Source of the DNA: Planctomycetota bacterium
GTDB lineage: Bacteria > Planctomycetota > UBA8108 > UBA1146 > JAJFFE01
Length of the DNA stretch: 64,000 nucleotides
Assembly: GCA_021776775.1 (NCBI GenBank)
Contig: JAJFFE010000231.1
Coordinates: 62,001-126,000, forward strand
Reading direction: 5' to 3'
In this document: positions 46,768 to 56,300 of the stretch, piece by piece
Layout: each line of letters begins with the position of its first letter
How positions within the stretch are numbered: position 1 is the stretch's first letter
Notes under the pieces: generated by a model
Databases searched by the model: none
The model's input: the letters and a program-made list of their open reading frames with translations, nothing else
Told to the model about the DNA's origin: nothing
Program-made: the position numbers and the translations under genes

Positions 46768-47381
46768 ATCCTCTCGGCGAGAATCAGAACACGTCCGGAC
46801 AAACCCGGCGCCACCGCTCGGATCTCGCGAACCGCGAGGCCGGCCTCGCGAAGCTCCTGCCGCATCTCATCGCTCGAGTGGCGTAACTTGTCGCTCTTCG
46901 CTAGCCCCAGCCGAACCCGAATCCAACGCGACCAGTAACGAGCGTTCGCTCGATGCCGCGCGTCGATGATGACCCACCGTTTCGAGACTCGAGCCAGCTC
47001 CATGAGCACCCCCCGGCGAAACTCACCGCGGAGGTGCGAGACGAATCGAATCGACATCACGGCGTCGAACTGATTGTCGCCAAACGGAAGCTCGCTGGCA
47101 TCAGCCACGACCAACCGCGCCTGAGGATGCCGCGACCGGTACTCCTGCAACATGGTCGGCGATCGATCGAGGTGAACTGCGTCAGAGCACACCGCGTGAA
47201 AACGTCCGGGTCCGCAAGCGACCTCGAGGATGTTGTCCACCTCTTCCAGCCAGCGCGTCAGTACCCGCGCCTTCCGTCGGTGCTTCCATCGACCCAGTCC
47301 CCCGCGATATCGCGCGTCGTACGCTTTGACGACGTCACGATCACGGTAGTACTCGGGGCGGCCGCGTGACGGTTGCAACAC
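46764..47381 (-). CDS. class I SAM-dependent methyltransferase
   Basis: The 205-residue protein starts at GTG with CCGGAG upstream. A SAM-binding motif I ILEVACGPGRF (about residues 51-61) is followed by an acidic residue at the end of strand 2 (VHLDRSPTML). Motif post-I/II VVADASELPFGDNQFDAVMSI is the usual methyltransferase type 11 pattern. The last strands read SKRWVIIDARH and SGRVLILAE. The substrate cannot be deduced; ubiquinone- and small-molecule methyltransferases share this form. Its 3' end overlaps that of the HupE-like gene by four bases on the opposite strand, a tight convergent arrangement. Confidence 0.82.
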   Translation of the reverse strand: MLQPSRGRPEYYRDRDVVKAYDARYRGGLGRWKHRRKARVLTRWLEEVDNILEVACGPGRFHAVCSDAVHLDRSPTMLQEYRSRHPQARLVVADASELPFGDNQFDAVMSIRFVSHLRGEFRRGVLMELARVSKRWVIIDARHRANARYWSRWIRVRLGLAKSDKLRHSSDEMRQELREAGLAVREIRAVAPGLSGRVLILAERI

Positions 47382-48009
47382 TTGAGATCTCCGGAAAAAG
47401 TGCGAGGTGACGTGGACTCATCGGTACGCGTACCGTAGCACGCTTCGCTTGATTTCGGGCCTCGAACCCAGATAGCGTCAGCTAAGACGTAGCCAAACTC
47501 ATTCATGTAGCGCAAAGTCACCCCAGCGGCACCAATTCTATGGACTCGGTAATGGCAACAACTTCCGGCCCGAGCGAACCAAACTACGCTACCCAAGTCC
47601 GACCGGTCGTGTATCCTTGTCGGCGGATTCTGTGTGTCGCCGTCCCATGCTGGCGGTGCAGGCGTGACGGACTACCATCCGAGCCAATCTCACGCTGTTC
47701 TACCGGGTTGGCTGCCGGTGGACGTTGGGGGCTATGGCCCGACCAGCATCCGCAATCGGATGACCCGCCGGTCTGCCCGTCTCCCCTCCACAATCTGAAA
47801 AGCCATGAGATCGTCGCGGATCTGCGGCGACCTTCGCACCGCCGTTCACGACCGTGCAGACGCTCACTCGAACTAGTCGACCGTCAGAAATCGTCGTCTA
47901 TGCTGGCTGGCCGCTCTGTTCAAGAGCGAGTGGCGTCCGACTAGTTCGTCACGGACAATGTGACCGGACCTTCCTCACGAGCACCGCGTACCGAAAGAGA
48001 CGAAGACCC
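47382..48009. other. large divergent intergenic region before the selenoprotein gene
   Basis: About 630 bases. One plus-strand open frame (47540-47944) runs through it but has no ribosome site, is rich in Arg, Ser and Pro, and resembles no protein. No tRNA cloverleaf was found by eye. Promoters of the methyltransferase and selenoprotein genes should lie at its two ends. Confidence 0.45.
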
Positions 48010-48945
48010 ATGACTCCCACACTACTCCTGACGGCATGCTTGCTGTCACTGACCGCCGGATCCTTCGACGACGATCAAGCGAAGTTGAGCGCAAACCTCA
48101 AGGAGAAGCTCGCCAAAGCGTTCATCAAAAAGGGAAGCTGGGAACTCGACTACGATCGAGCGAAGGCAAAGGCGACCGGGGAGAACAAGCTCCTCTTCGT
48201 CTACTTCACTCGGACCTTTGCGCCATGAGGGCCGTGTGACATCTTGGAGAGTGGTCCACTCTCCGACGCAGCATTCCCCGGCTTCGCCACCAAGGTCGTT
48301 CCCTACCTCAACATCATGACTCGTATCTCCGGTCATCCTCATGACGAGATGCTCACCGAGAAGGGCTACCGGGGCCACCCGACGCTCGCCTTCATGAACG
48401 TCAAAGGAGAAGTGCTCGGTCGACCGCTCGATCGCTCGATTGAAAGCTTCGAAGCGACCCTCACCGCCATCAACGACTACGCCAAACTGACCAAGCGTTC
48501 GGCCGCCGGGGAGAAGAACCTCGAGTACCAGACATTCCTCCTCGAGCGCACGCTCAGCAAGCTCCGCGGCAAGAAGCTCGTCGCCGCCGGGAAGGCGCTC
48601 AAAGGCCTCGACCCCGAACAACAGCTCGTGGTCGATCGCATCTTGCTCGGCGTCGAAGTCGACGACTTGATCCTGATGTCTCTCCGAGGTCCCGAAGCAG
48701 TGGCGCAGGCCGGCAAGCGCATGCGCGAGATTCTCGAGTCCGGGAGACACCCCGACCTCGTGAAGTCCGCGAACGCGTGGAGTGTGCTGTCACGCTACGG
48801 CGAACAAATCGGAGACGCCGACCTCATCGATCGTTGCGCCGTCGGCTTGCGCAAGAACTTTAGCGGCGACAAGCGCATGGTGGACTGGGCAACGAGTCTC
48901 GAGAAAAAGGCGAGCGCGCTACGATCGAAACGTTCAGGCGGCTGA
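48010..48945 (+). CDS. exported thioredoxin-like selenoprotein (UGPC active site, TGA read as Sec)
   Basis: The 311-residue product is read through a TGA at 48226-48228 (codon 73). Upstream lies a signal peptide (TLLLTACLLSLTAGS), then a helix and the strand KLLFVYFTRTFAP. The TGA is followed in frame by GPCDILESGPLSDAAFP. The junction FAP-(TGA)-GPC is exactly the thioredoxin active site CGPC with the first Cys replaced by selenocysteine. Downstream are further thioredoxin-fold elements (VPYLNIMTRI, GYRGHPTLAFMNVKGEVL, which holds the cis-Pro) and a roughly 150-residue helical C-terminal domain. A SECIS-like hairpin starts 17 bases after the TGA. The frame is unbroken on both sides and codon use is even. 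It is probably a periplasmic thiol/selenol oxidoreductase. Annotation software would wrongly split it in two. Confidence 0.88.
48246..48264 (+). promoter_or_regulatory. bacterial SECIS element of the thioredoxin-like selenoprotein gene
   Basis: GGAGAGTGG and CCACTCTCC form a perfect palindrome around a single T. The realistic hairpin is a seven- to eight-pair stem with a GGTCC or GTC loop. The loop GGT begins 27 bases after the first base of the TGA, inside the usual bacterial window, and resembles the GGUC in the loop of the Escherichia coli fdhF SECIS that SelB binds. The hairpin lies inside the coding sequence, as bacterial SECIS elements do. Confidence 0.75.
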
Positions 48946-48964
48946 TCTCCGCATAACTGCGATA

Positions 48965-50398
48965 CTACGGACAGACGCCCTGCTCGCAGCCGAAGTCGCC
49001 CGGCGGGTCGGGATCCGCCCCGCACTGCGGAAAGGGGTCGACGGGCGCGTCGCCGGACGAAAACAGATAACTCAACGAGTACACCATGTCCGCGATGTCG
49101 ATGGCGGAGTCGCCGTTGGATTCGCACGCTTCGCGGCATGGGTAGTCGTGAACGAGTGGATCGAACAGCCGCGTGCCGAGGAACAGAACGTCCGCAAGGT
49201 TGACGCCTTGGTCGGCGTTGCAGTCGCCGCGAATGAAGCTCGACGCAGCGATGGTCAGCGTTCCAGGGAGTTGGATCGGCACTCGACCCTCATCCGCTGC
49301 GACGACGACTGTGTGAACCGATGGAGTTCCGATGGTCGAGCACGGCTCTAACGAGACGTCCAGTGGCGGTGGCGCAAGCGGAGTGTAACTTGCGACGACG
49401 ATTTCATAGTCGCTACCGATAGCAAGCGTCTCGAATCCGACGAACGAAAACACCACACCGAGCGCAAATCCCTCGTCGACGAGGATCGGGCTGAAGAAGT
49501 CCCAAGCGCCCCCGATGAACGGACCCGACGCCGCCCCCGGCGCAACACTCTCGACCTGCAACGACGACGCCGGGTACTCGCAGACACCGAGCGAGAATCC
49601 CTGCGCCGGATCTGAACCACTCACGTCGAGGAACACCGAAACGTCGACCGGCGCGTCGTCGACCACCACGGCGTCTCCGATTCGGATGGTGTAGTTCGGA
49701 TTCGGATCATAAGACGCGCACGATACCGGCACGGTGAGCTGTCCGCCGATGACGCCTACCAACGTGTAGGTACTCCCGGACGAGTATCCCGTCGGAGCGT
49801 CTTCTCCGATGAAGCTCGTCTCCGTACCGGGCAAGATCGCGAGCAGCTCGAAGTCCTCATAGACACGGATCTCGTCGTAACCGCCGTCTTCCCAATCGAT
49901 CAGCAGCTGGCAAAGCACGCCGTCGTCAGTGCACGTCAATCCACTCAGCGGCGGCAACAGCAGAACTTCGGTTTCGATGACGGGGCGCCGGGTCGCGTCG
50001 ATCGGTGCCGTCGCCCATCCGTCACTCGTCCGAAACACAGCGTCGTACTCCACCGACGAATCAGCCGGCTGTCCCGGTGACCAATCGGAGAACGTGACGG
50101 ACGCACCGGTGTTCCAAATGAAGTCACCCTCGGTAAGGGTATCGTCGAGCCCGATCCAGTGAAACACACCGAACTCGGCCGTCAACCAGTCTGCTTCGGA
50201 AGCGTCGTCGATGATCACGCGAGTACCATCGACGAGTGCTGCTAACTGACCAGCCTCTTCGTACGGCATCCACGCCTCGAACGCGAAATAGCTGTGCCCG
50301 TTCTCGGGATTGAACGACTGGCCGGCTACCGGTCGCGGCACTACGAGGAGCGCCGTCGAAAGAAGACCCAACGCGACGAAGATCCGATTTGATGACAT
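48965..50398 (-). CDS. secreted C-type-lectin-like / cohesin-like / dockerin-like protein
   Basis: The 477-residue protein has a signal peptide (FVALGLLSTALLVVPRPVAG) and a C-type-lectin-like domain (about 30-140) with HSYFAFEAWMPYEEA, FHWIGLDDTLTEGDFIWNTG and FSDWSPGQPADS, which are the WIGL and W-x-PGQP signatures. A fibronectin-like stretch follows (about 155-240). A cohesin-like domain (about 245-385) has NYTIRIGDAVVVDDAPVD and GFSLGVCEYP, shared with the proteins at 4563 and 57444. The dockerin-like end has RGDCNADQGVNLAD and CESNGDSAIDIAD, with a final Cys tail. It probably binds carbohydrate or protein at the cell surface. It faces the selenoprotein gene tail to tail. Confidence 0.8.
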   Translation of the reverse strand: MSSNRIFVALGLLSTALLVVPRPVAGQSFNPENGHSYFAFEAWMPYEEAGQLAALVDGTRVIIDDASEADWLTAEFGVFHWIGLDDTLTEGDFIWNTGASVTFSDWSPGQPADSSVEYDAVFRTSDGWATAPIDATRRPVIETEVLLLPPLSGLTCTDDGVLCQLLIDWEDGGYDEIRVYEDFELLAILPGTETSFIGEDAPTGYSSGSTYTLVGVIGGQLTVPVSCASYDPNPNYTIRIGDAVVVDDAPVDVSVFLDVSGSDPAQGFSLGVCEYPASSLQVESVAPGAASGPFIGGAWDFFSPILVDEGFALGVVFSFVGFETLAIGSDYEIVVASYTPLAPPPLDVSLEPCSTIGTPSVHTVVVAADEGRVPIQLPGTLTIAASSFIRGDCNADQGVNLADVLFLGTRLFDPLVHDYPCREACESNGDSAIDIADMVYSLSYLFSSGDAPVDPFPQCGADPDPPGDFGCEQGVCP

Positions 50399-50506
50399 GG
50401 CCCATCCTCTCTGATCAGTCCAACGGTTCCCGAGACCGAATCTTCGTAGGACGAGACTCGGATAGCAAGAAGCACCGCGAGCAAGAACACCGACAGTCCC
50501 AACCGT

Positions 50507-52342
50507 TCAGGGGCAGGGCGTCTGGTGTCGGCAGTGCGTTCCGTCGTAGGGCGTGAGATCGTGACCGCAGCCCGGAAACGGGGCGGCGGGCGGTGGACCG
50601 CCGAGCAGGCGGTAGCCGAAGATGTGAAGGACATCGCCGAGATCGACGGTGTTACTCCCGTCGGCGTCGGCTGCGTCTTGGCACGAAATGACGGGGCCGT
50701 CGAGATACAAGTAGCTAAGTAAGTAGACCGCGTCGGCAATGTCGACGAAGGCGTCGGAGTTGACGTCACCGCAAATGAACCGGGGCGGCTGCACATCGAT
50801 CACTTGGTTGGCGGCGACCCCGACGACGACGGTCTGGCTCCCGTCGGGGAACTCAACCGTCACGTGCGCAGTGTCGGCGTCGCCAAGACCGAAGAATGCC
50901 TCGGCGGGCTCCTGCCCCATGAAACTGGTCCCCGCGGTAATGGGCCGCGACAGCGTCACCCCCCCGACCTCGGCTCGGACCACGGCGCCGATCGCACGAT
51001 GGTTGGATCCACTCATCCGCGGCTTGACGACGAGATACCCCGACGAAGGATCGGTCACGTCGATGTCGTTCTCGAGCAGTCGAATCGCAGAACCGGACAT
51101 CGGACCGGGCACCACGGTCTGGAGTAGATCCTGATCTCCGTCACGGTCGTAGTCGAGTGCGACCAGGCACGAACCCCATAGGGCGTCGTCGATCGTCACT
51201 TCGGCCGACTGGTCTTCGAAGGCGCCCGTCTCCGGCAGCAAGTTGCGGAAGAACCGCGTGGTGTCGTCGACGTGGCCGACGCCGAACGACCAACCGTTGG
51301 TGCTCGCTAGGTCGAGCCACTGATCGCGATCGGCGTCAAAAAACGTCGTGCCCCAACCCCAACCGCCATCCCCGACGCCTAGCTCTGTCGTTTGATTTTC
51401 GAAGAGCACCGAACCGGGTTCTGTGAGGTTCGTGAGCATCACGTTCTGAATCGGAACGCCAGGGAAGTCGATGTTGGTGATGTAGATGTCGAAGTCACCG
51501 TCGTTGTCGTAGTCCCCCATGGCGCCTCCCATGGAGTGCATGTGAATGTCACTCCCGGACTCCGCGGCAATGTCAGTGAACGTGTTGTCGCCATTATTGC
51601 GATAGAGCCTGTTGCCATAGAAGTCGACGAGGAGGTAGATGTCTTCGTAGCCGTCACCGTCGAAGTCGTGAAAGAGTGCTTGCCAAGTGTTGTTCTGAAA
51701 ATCCGCGTCGAGCAACCCTGACGCATCCGAGATGTCGCTGAACGTGCCATCGCCCCCGTTGAGGAAGAGCTGCGGGGCGCCGTTCCACATGGTCCCGATC
51801 AGATCGAGGTAGCCGTCTTGGTTGATATCGCCGACCGAGATGCCGCCACGGTGCGCCCCCGCCGCGGCGCTCGCGACCAAACCCGACGATAGGGTCACAT
51901 CGCTGAAGCTCCCATCCGCGTCCTGCCGGAAGAGGCGGTACGGAAACTCGACGCCGGTGAACAACAGATAGTCGTCATTGCCGATCACGAGGTCGAGATC
52001 ATGATCGCCGTCGTAGTCGAACCATAGCGCAGAGCGTTGGTGCTCCGAAGTTTGGATCCCGACCTGCGCGGCGACTTCGACGAACACTCCGTCGTCGTTG
52101 CGGTACAGATGCGGAGGGCCACCCGCGCCGTTCGGTACGAAGAAGTCTATATCGCCGTCGCCGTCGTAGTCGGCGGCGGCGAGCCCCAACCCCATCATGG
52201 GGGTCGACCCGAGATCAAACGGAAGAATACCGCGCTGGGCGCCGACCTCGGTGAAGTGGAAAGCGACATCGCCGGCCCGTAAGGCTGGCGACGCCGCTGC
52301 CACTAGAACGAGCGGTAGCCCTATGATGAGCCAGCGCACCAA
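50507..52342 (-). CDS. secreted FG-GAP/VCBS repeat protein with ASPIC/UnbV and dockerin-like domains
   Basis: The 611-residue protein starts at TTG seven bases after GGAGG; a GTG follows directly. It has a signal peptide (WLIIGLPLVLVAAASPAL). About seven FG-GAP/VCBS calcium-binding repeats follow, with loops such as ADYDGDGDIDFFVPNG, FDYDGDHDLDLVIGND, GDINQDGYLDLIGTMW, HDFDGDGYEDIYLLVD and YDRDGDQDLLQTV. These form an integrin-alpha-like propeller (about 25-445). An ASPIC/UnbV domain follows (about 450-525, AIGAVVRAEVGG, FFGLGDADTAHVTVEFPDG). The dockerin-like end has CGDVNSDAFVDIAD and AADADGSNTVDLGD plus the Cys tail. It is an adhesion-type surface protein. It shares its orientation with the lectin-like gene downstream. 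Confidence 0.88.
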   Translation of the reverse strand: MVRWLIIGLPLVLVAAASPALRAGDVAFHFTEVGAQRGILPFDLGSTPMMGLGLAAADYDGDGDIDFFVPNGAGGPPHLYRNDDGVFVEVAAQVGIQTSEHQRSALWFDYDGDHDLDLVIGNDDYLLFTGVEFPYRLFRQDADGSFSDVTLSSGLVASAAAGAHRGGISVGDINQDGYLDLIGTMWNGAPQLFLNGGDGTFSDISDASGLLDADFQNNTWQALFHDFDGDGYEDIYLLVDFYGNRLYRNNGDNTFTDIAAESGSDIHMHSMGGAMGDYDNDGDFDIYITNIDFPGVPIQNVMLTNLTEPGSVLFENQTTELGVGDGGWGWGTTFFDADRDQWLDLASTNGWSFGVGHVDDTTRFFRNLLPETGAFEDQSAEVTIDDALWGSCLVALDYDRDGDQDLLQTVVPGPMSGSAIRLLENDIDVTDPSSGYLVVKPRMSGSNHRAIGAVVRAEVGGVTLSRPITAGTSFMGQEPAEAFFGLGDADTAHVTVEFPDGSQTVVVGVAANQVIDVQPPRFICGDVNSDAFVDIADAVYLLSYLYLDGPVISCQDAADADGSNTVDLGDVLHIFGYRLLGGPPPAAPFPGCGHDLTPYDGTHCRHQTPCP

Positions 52343-52431
52343 GACAACACCTCCGCGGTTTGTTCCTCACTTCGATGAGCCATCGCCCCAACGGACGACC
52401 GCTGCGAGGCAGCGCTCAAAGAAGGCGGGAG

Positions 52432-53196
52432 CTACGGGCAGCCCGACAACGGGCAGACGAGCACTTCGGTTTCGATCGCAAAACTGTCGGTCGAAACGCC
52501 AGCCGCACCCTCCCAGATTACAATGTGGTACGCGGGAGTCGGGCTGGTGAACAGCAACGGACACACGCCGCCTCCGGGCGCAGGCCCGCCAACGTGTCTC
52601 CACTGGTAGGAGATCTCTACCTCGACGCCGGAGTCCATCAGGTCGGTGATAGCGCAGCAGTGATCCGGACTGATGAAATCACGAACGATGGCGACCACAA
52701 TGTCATTGGCGAAATCGACACCCGCCGGTGGTGTGCCGACGATGTGCAGCGCCCAGAAGTCATCGAGCTCGGTCTGACTGAACATCAAGTAGTCGCCTGC
52801 CGGTGCCATCGAGTCTTGGCCGCCTTCATGCGTCACGAATCCGCGCGGGCCGGTCGGGCCGATGGGTGCGCAATCCGGGGTCAGCGAATCGGGCGTGGGA
52901 TCGTCGCCATCCGCCGGATACGGCGCCGCTGGAGCAGGACTTCCCGGGACGAAGAGAAACGACAACAGGTAGATACCGTCCGAGATGTCAAACAGCCCGT
53001 CGTCGTTAGCGTCGCCAATGTCCGGGCATTCGAGTGGTGACGTTCCGGGAACAAAGAGCACACCGAGAACGGCAACCGCGTCTGCGATGTCGATCGTAGC
53101 GTCCCCGTTGGCATCGCCACGAAGGAACGCAGATGCCGAACTAGACCACAGCAACACGACGCACAAAGAGACGACTCCAAAGAACGAGACTCTCAT
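52432..53196 (-). CDS. secreted protein: N-terminal dockerin-like module and PrcB-like domain
   Basis: The 254-residue protein starts at an ATG with GGAAGGA upstream. The signal peptide (FFGVVSLCVVLLWSSSASA) is followed at once by the EF-hand pair (RGDANGDATIDIAD and IGDANDDGLFDISD). This is the reverse of the usual C-terminal placement. The rest (about 130-254) resembles the PrcB C-terminal domain family: YLMFSQTELDDFWALH, VDFANDIVVAIVRDF, VEVEISYQWRHVGG and AYHIVIWEGAAGVSTDSF. PrcB is a subunit of a spirochaete protease complex, and its relatives may bind or inhibit proteases. The function here is unknown. Confidence 0.7.
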   Translation of the reverse strand: MRVSFFGVVSLCVVLLWSSSASAFLRGDANGDATIDIADAVAVLGVLFVPGTSPLECPDIGDANDDGLFDISDGIYLLSFLFVPGSPAPAAPYPADGDDPTPDSLTPDCAPIGPTGPRGFVTHEGGQDSMAPAGDYLMFSQTELDDFWALHIVGTPPAGVDFANDIVVAIVRDFISPDHCCAITDLMDSGVEVEISYQWRHVGGPAPGGGVCPLLFTSPTPAYHIVIWEGAAGVSTDSFAIETEVLVCPLSGCP

Positions 53197-53345
53197 GGGA
53201 TGTCCTTCCACTGGATGAGATCAGAGCCCTGTTTATTTAACCCTGCGAGTGTACCTCACTTTGGTGCAGCCAACGCTTCCCTTTCGAGTCGACTGGCGTG
53301 CAGCCCCGCCCATATTTCTACGCTCTCGTCCCTCGCGCCGACGCG

Positions 53346-56300
53346 CTACCTCTTCATATCGATCGACGCGCGCACACCGATAGCGTTGAACCGAAACTCC
53401 GGCTGCGAGTGGTTGCGGTACGAGCTCCGCGAGATGAAGTCCGGGTCGTTGAAGCTGCCGCCGCGAAAGATCTTAGTGCGCGCACTCGAATCGCGCCTCC
53501 GCCCAGTCCCCTCGTCCGGCACCACTCGATAGTCGCTGAAGTCGTCGCGGCACCATTCCCACACGTTGCCATGCATGTCGTGCACTCCGAAAGGGTTGGC
53601 CATGAGCGATCCGACGGGCGCGTGCGCACCGAAGCCGTCGTCCCAATCCTGGTGTCCGTACTTCGGGCGATCGTAGACCCGGCGATAACTCGCACCGGCG
53701 ATGTTGCTGTTGGTAGGACTCAGTCGATCGCCAAAACCGTAGGGACGATCCGATCCTGCTCGACTCGCCGCCTCCCATTGCGCCTCCGTCGGGAGGTTCA
53801 ACCCCACCTCACCCAAAACACGGTGGGCGTCCGACCAACTGACCTGCTCCACGGGGTTCAATCGCGACGTGTACCGCGGATACTCGGTCGGGTTGATATA
53901 GGCGGGATCGTGGTTCGCCATCCGTCGCCACTGACCTTGCGTCACTTCGTACTTGGCCAGGAAGAACGGGCGCAACACGACCTCGGTGACCGGCGACTCG
54001 TTGAGCTCGGCTCGACGATCGTAGTGGCTCGCCGGCAGCACGGCGGCACAGTCGATCTCGACTGCGCCCTCGCCACCGCCGCGCTGGACGCGAACGGTCA
54101 CGGTGTCACCACTGCGACCCTCGGCCAAAGCCGCGCGCATCGTGTCCGCGTCGGAGATCGAAACGCCGTCGATCGCCAACACCCGGTCGCCGATCGCGAG
54201 CCCGAGCTGTTCGCCGAACGAGCGCTCGGGCACCGCGCTCACGACCATCGTTCCCGTTTCGAATTCGACCTCGAGCGACGGTCGCTTGGCGCCAATCGTG
54301 AAGGCTCCCCCTGGGATGAGCACCAACACGATTCCTGTGTCGTTGGTGATCGACCACCGGTTGTACTGTCGGCGTTCCGTCTGATCGGTCACGACGGGCG
54401 TCCACTCGGGATTGGACACCGGTTCGGCACCGGTCGCCAAGTGGACAAACTCCCACAGTTTGGTTCGCGGGTTACGATCGAGTGGAAGGAGGCCGAACTG
54501 TTTCTCGAGCTGAAGCCCGCCGTAGATCTCGACGTCGACTGCGATGTCTTGAATGCACGCTTGCCAACGACTCTCAGCCGACGCGCCGGTCACGGTCTCG
54601 CGCTCGAGTCGGTCGATCTCTCGAAGGCGCCACTCGACACTCCCGAAGCCATTCCCGAATCGATCGCCCGCCTCGAACCTGCGAAGCCCCGCCACCAACT
54701 CCGCCCGCGTGTCGTGCTCCCACTGCGCGTCTCCGTCCGGTTCACCGGTCGCACCGCGAAAGGTGTAGGAGCGTCGCCCGGGGGGCGATTCGAGTCGCTC
54801 GATCTGCCGGGTCAGTCGATCCCTCTCTTCGAGCAGTGTCTGGCGCAGACGTTCGCTCCCGCCGACCGGAGGCTCCTTGGCAGTGCTCTCGCCTTCTTCC
54901 AGAGCGTCGAGCTGAGAGATGAGTTTCGATCGCTGCGCCTTCGCCTGGGTCAACTCGACGGCGTTGGCTTCGTCGCTACGATCGAGGGCCTGCTCTTGCT
55001 CGGTCCACTCCCCCGCGTTCTGACGAAGTCCGGCTAGAACACGCTCGTGTTCTTCGAGGCGACTCACCAGTGGTCGACCGTGTTCGGTGAGCCACGCCTG
55101 CAAACTCGGGGCGAGACCTGCGGTCAGCGACCGCAACGCTCGGGCCGCTTGCACTGCCTTGTCGAGCCGTTTGGTATCGGAAAGCCCCAGCAGTTCGCGT
55201 GACAATCGGCGGGCTGCGTCACGCTCGAGCCCAATCTCATAGTTCGCCCAGATGAGCCCGGCGAACCCAACGACGACGGCCAGCAGTGCGAACACGCCCG
55301 CCGTCATGACGCCGCGATGCTTGCGACAAAACTTACCAGCGCGGTACCGGGCTCCCGGCGGTCCCGCGCTGACGGGCTCGTTGTTCAAGTGACGTTCGAG
55401 GTCGGCGGCAAACTCCGCCACCGATGCGTAGCGGCGCGAGCGATCCTTCTCGAGCGCCTTCATGACAATCCAGTCGAGATCACCACGCAGCTCGCGAACC
55501 CAGCTGCGCGTCTCGGTGCGTCGGAACCCCGCGGCGGACGCGTCGTCGATGGCCTCGACCCGAGTGCTCGGGCGCTCCGGTTCTTGTTCGAGGATGGCGC
55601 GCTGGATCGCTGCGTAGCCGGCGTCCCGCATGCCGCCGATATCGAGCGGACGTCGACCGACCAACAACTCATAGAGCAGCACGCCGAGTGAGTACAAATC
55701 GGAACGAGTGTCGATGTCGTCGCTGGCGCCGTCCGCCTGCTCGGGACTCATGTATTCGGGCGTGCCGATCACCTTGCCGAGTTCGGTGTGCAACGTTCCT
55801 TCGGTCAACCGCGCCCCGAGCGCCTTGGCAATGCCGAAGTCGATGATCTTCGGAACCGGCCGTTCCGACTCCGTTGCAACGAGTACGTTCGACGGCTTGA
55901 GGTCCCGGTGGATGATCCCCTTTTGATGAGCGTGATGGACGCCATCACACACTTGGATCATCAACTCCAGCCGCTCCCGCGTGGTCAACCGTTCGTGATC
56001 GCAGTAGTCAGTCAGCGACGGTCCCTCGACGTACTCCATGACGAAGTACGGCCGCGCCCCGTCGTCCGTCGTCCCCGCGTCGAAAACCTTGGCGACGTTG
56101 GCGTGGTTCATCAGCGCCAGCGCTTGCCGCTCCGCCTCGAACCGCCTCACATATTCGTCGAGGTTGAGGCCAGCGTGAATCAACTTCAGCGCAACTCGAC
56201 GCTGAATCGGCTGGAGCTGCTCGGCCAAGTAGACGACTCCGAAACCACCCACGCCGACTTGCTCCAGCAGCCGGTAGTTGCCGATCTGCTCCAGATCGCA

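Noticed and set aside
47540-47944. 134-codon open frame in the gap before the selenoprotein gene
   Set aside because: It has no ribosome site, is rich in Arg/Ser/Pro, lacks a fold-like hydrophobic pattern and resembles no known protein.
53298-55037. 579-codon plus-strand open frame
   Set aside because: It is fully antisense to the Ser/Thr kinase gene, whose domains are intact. It is Arg/Val/His-rich and has no ribosome site; such long shadows are common in GC-rich genes.
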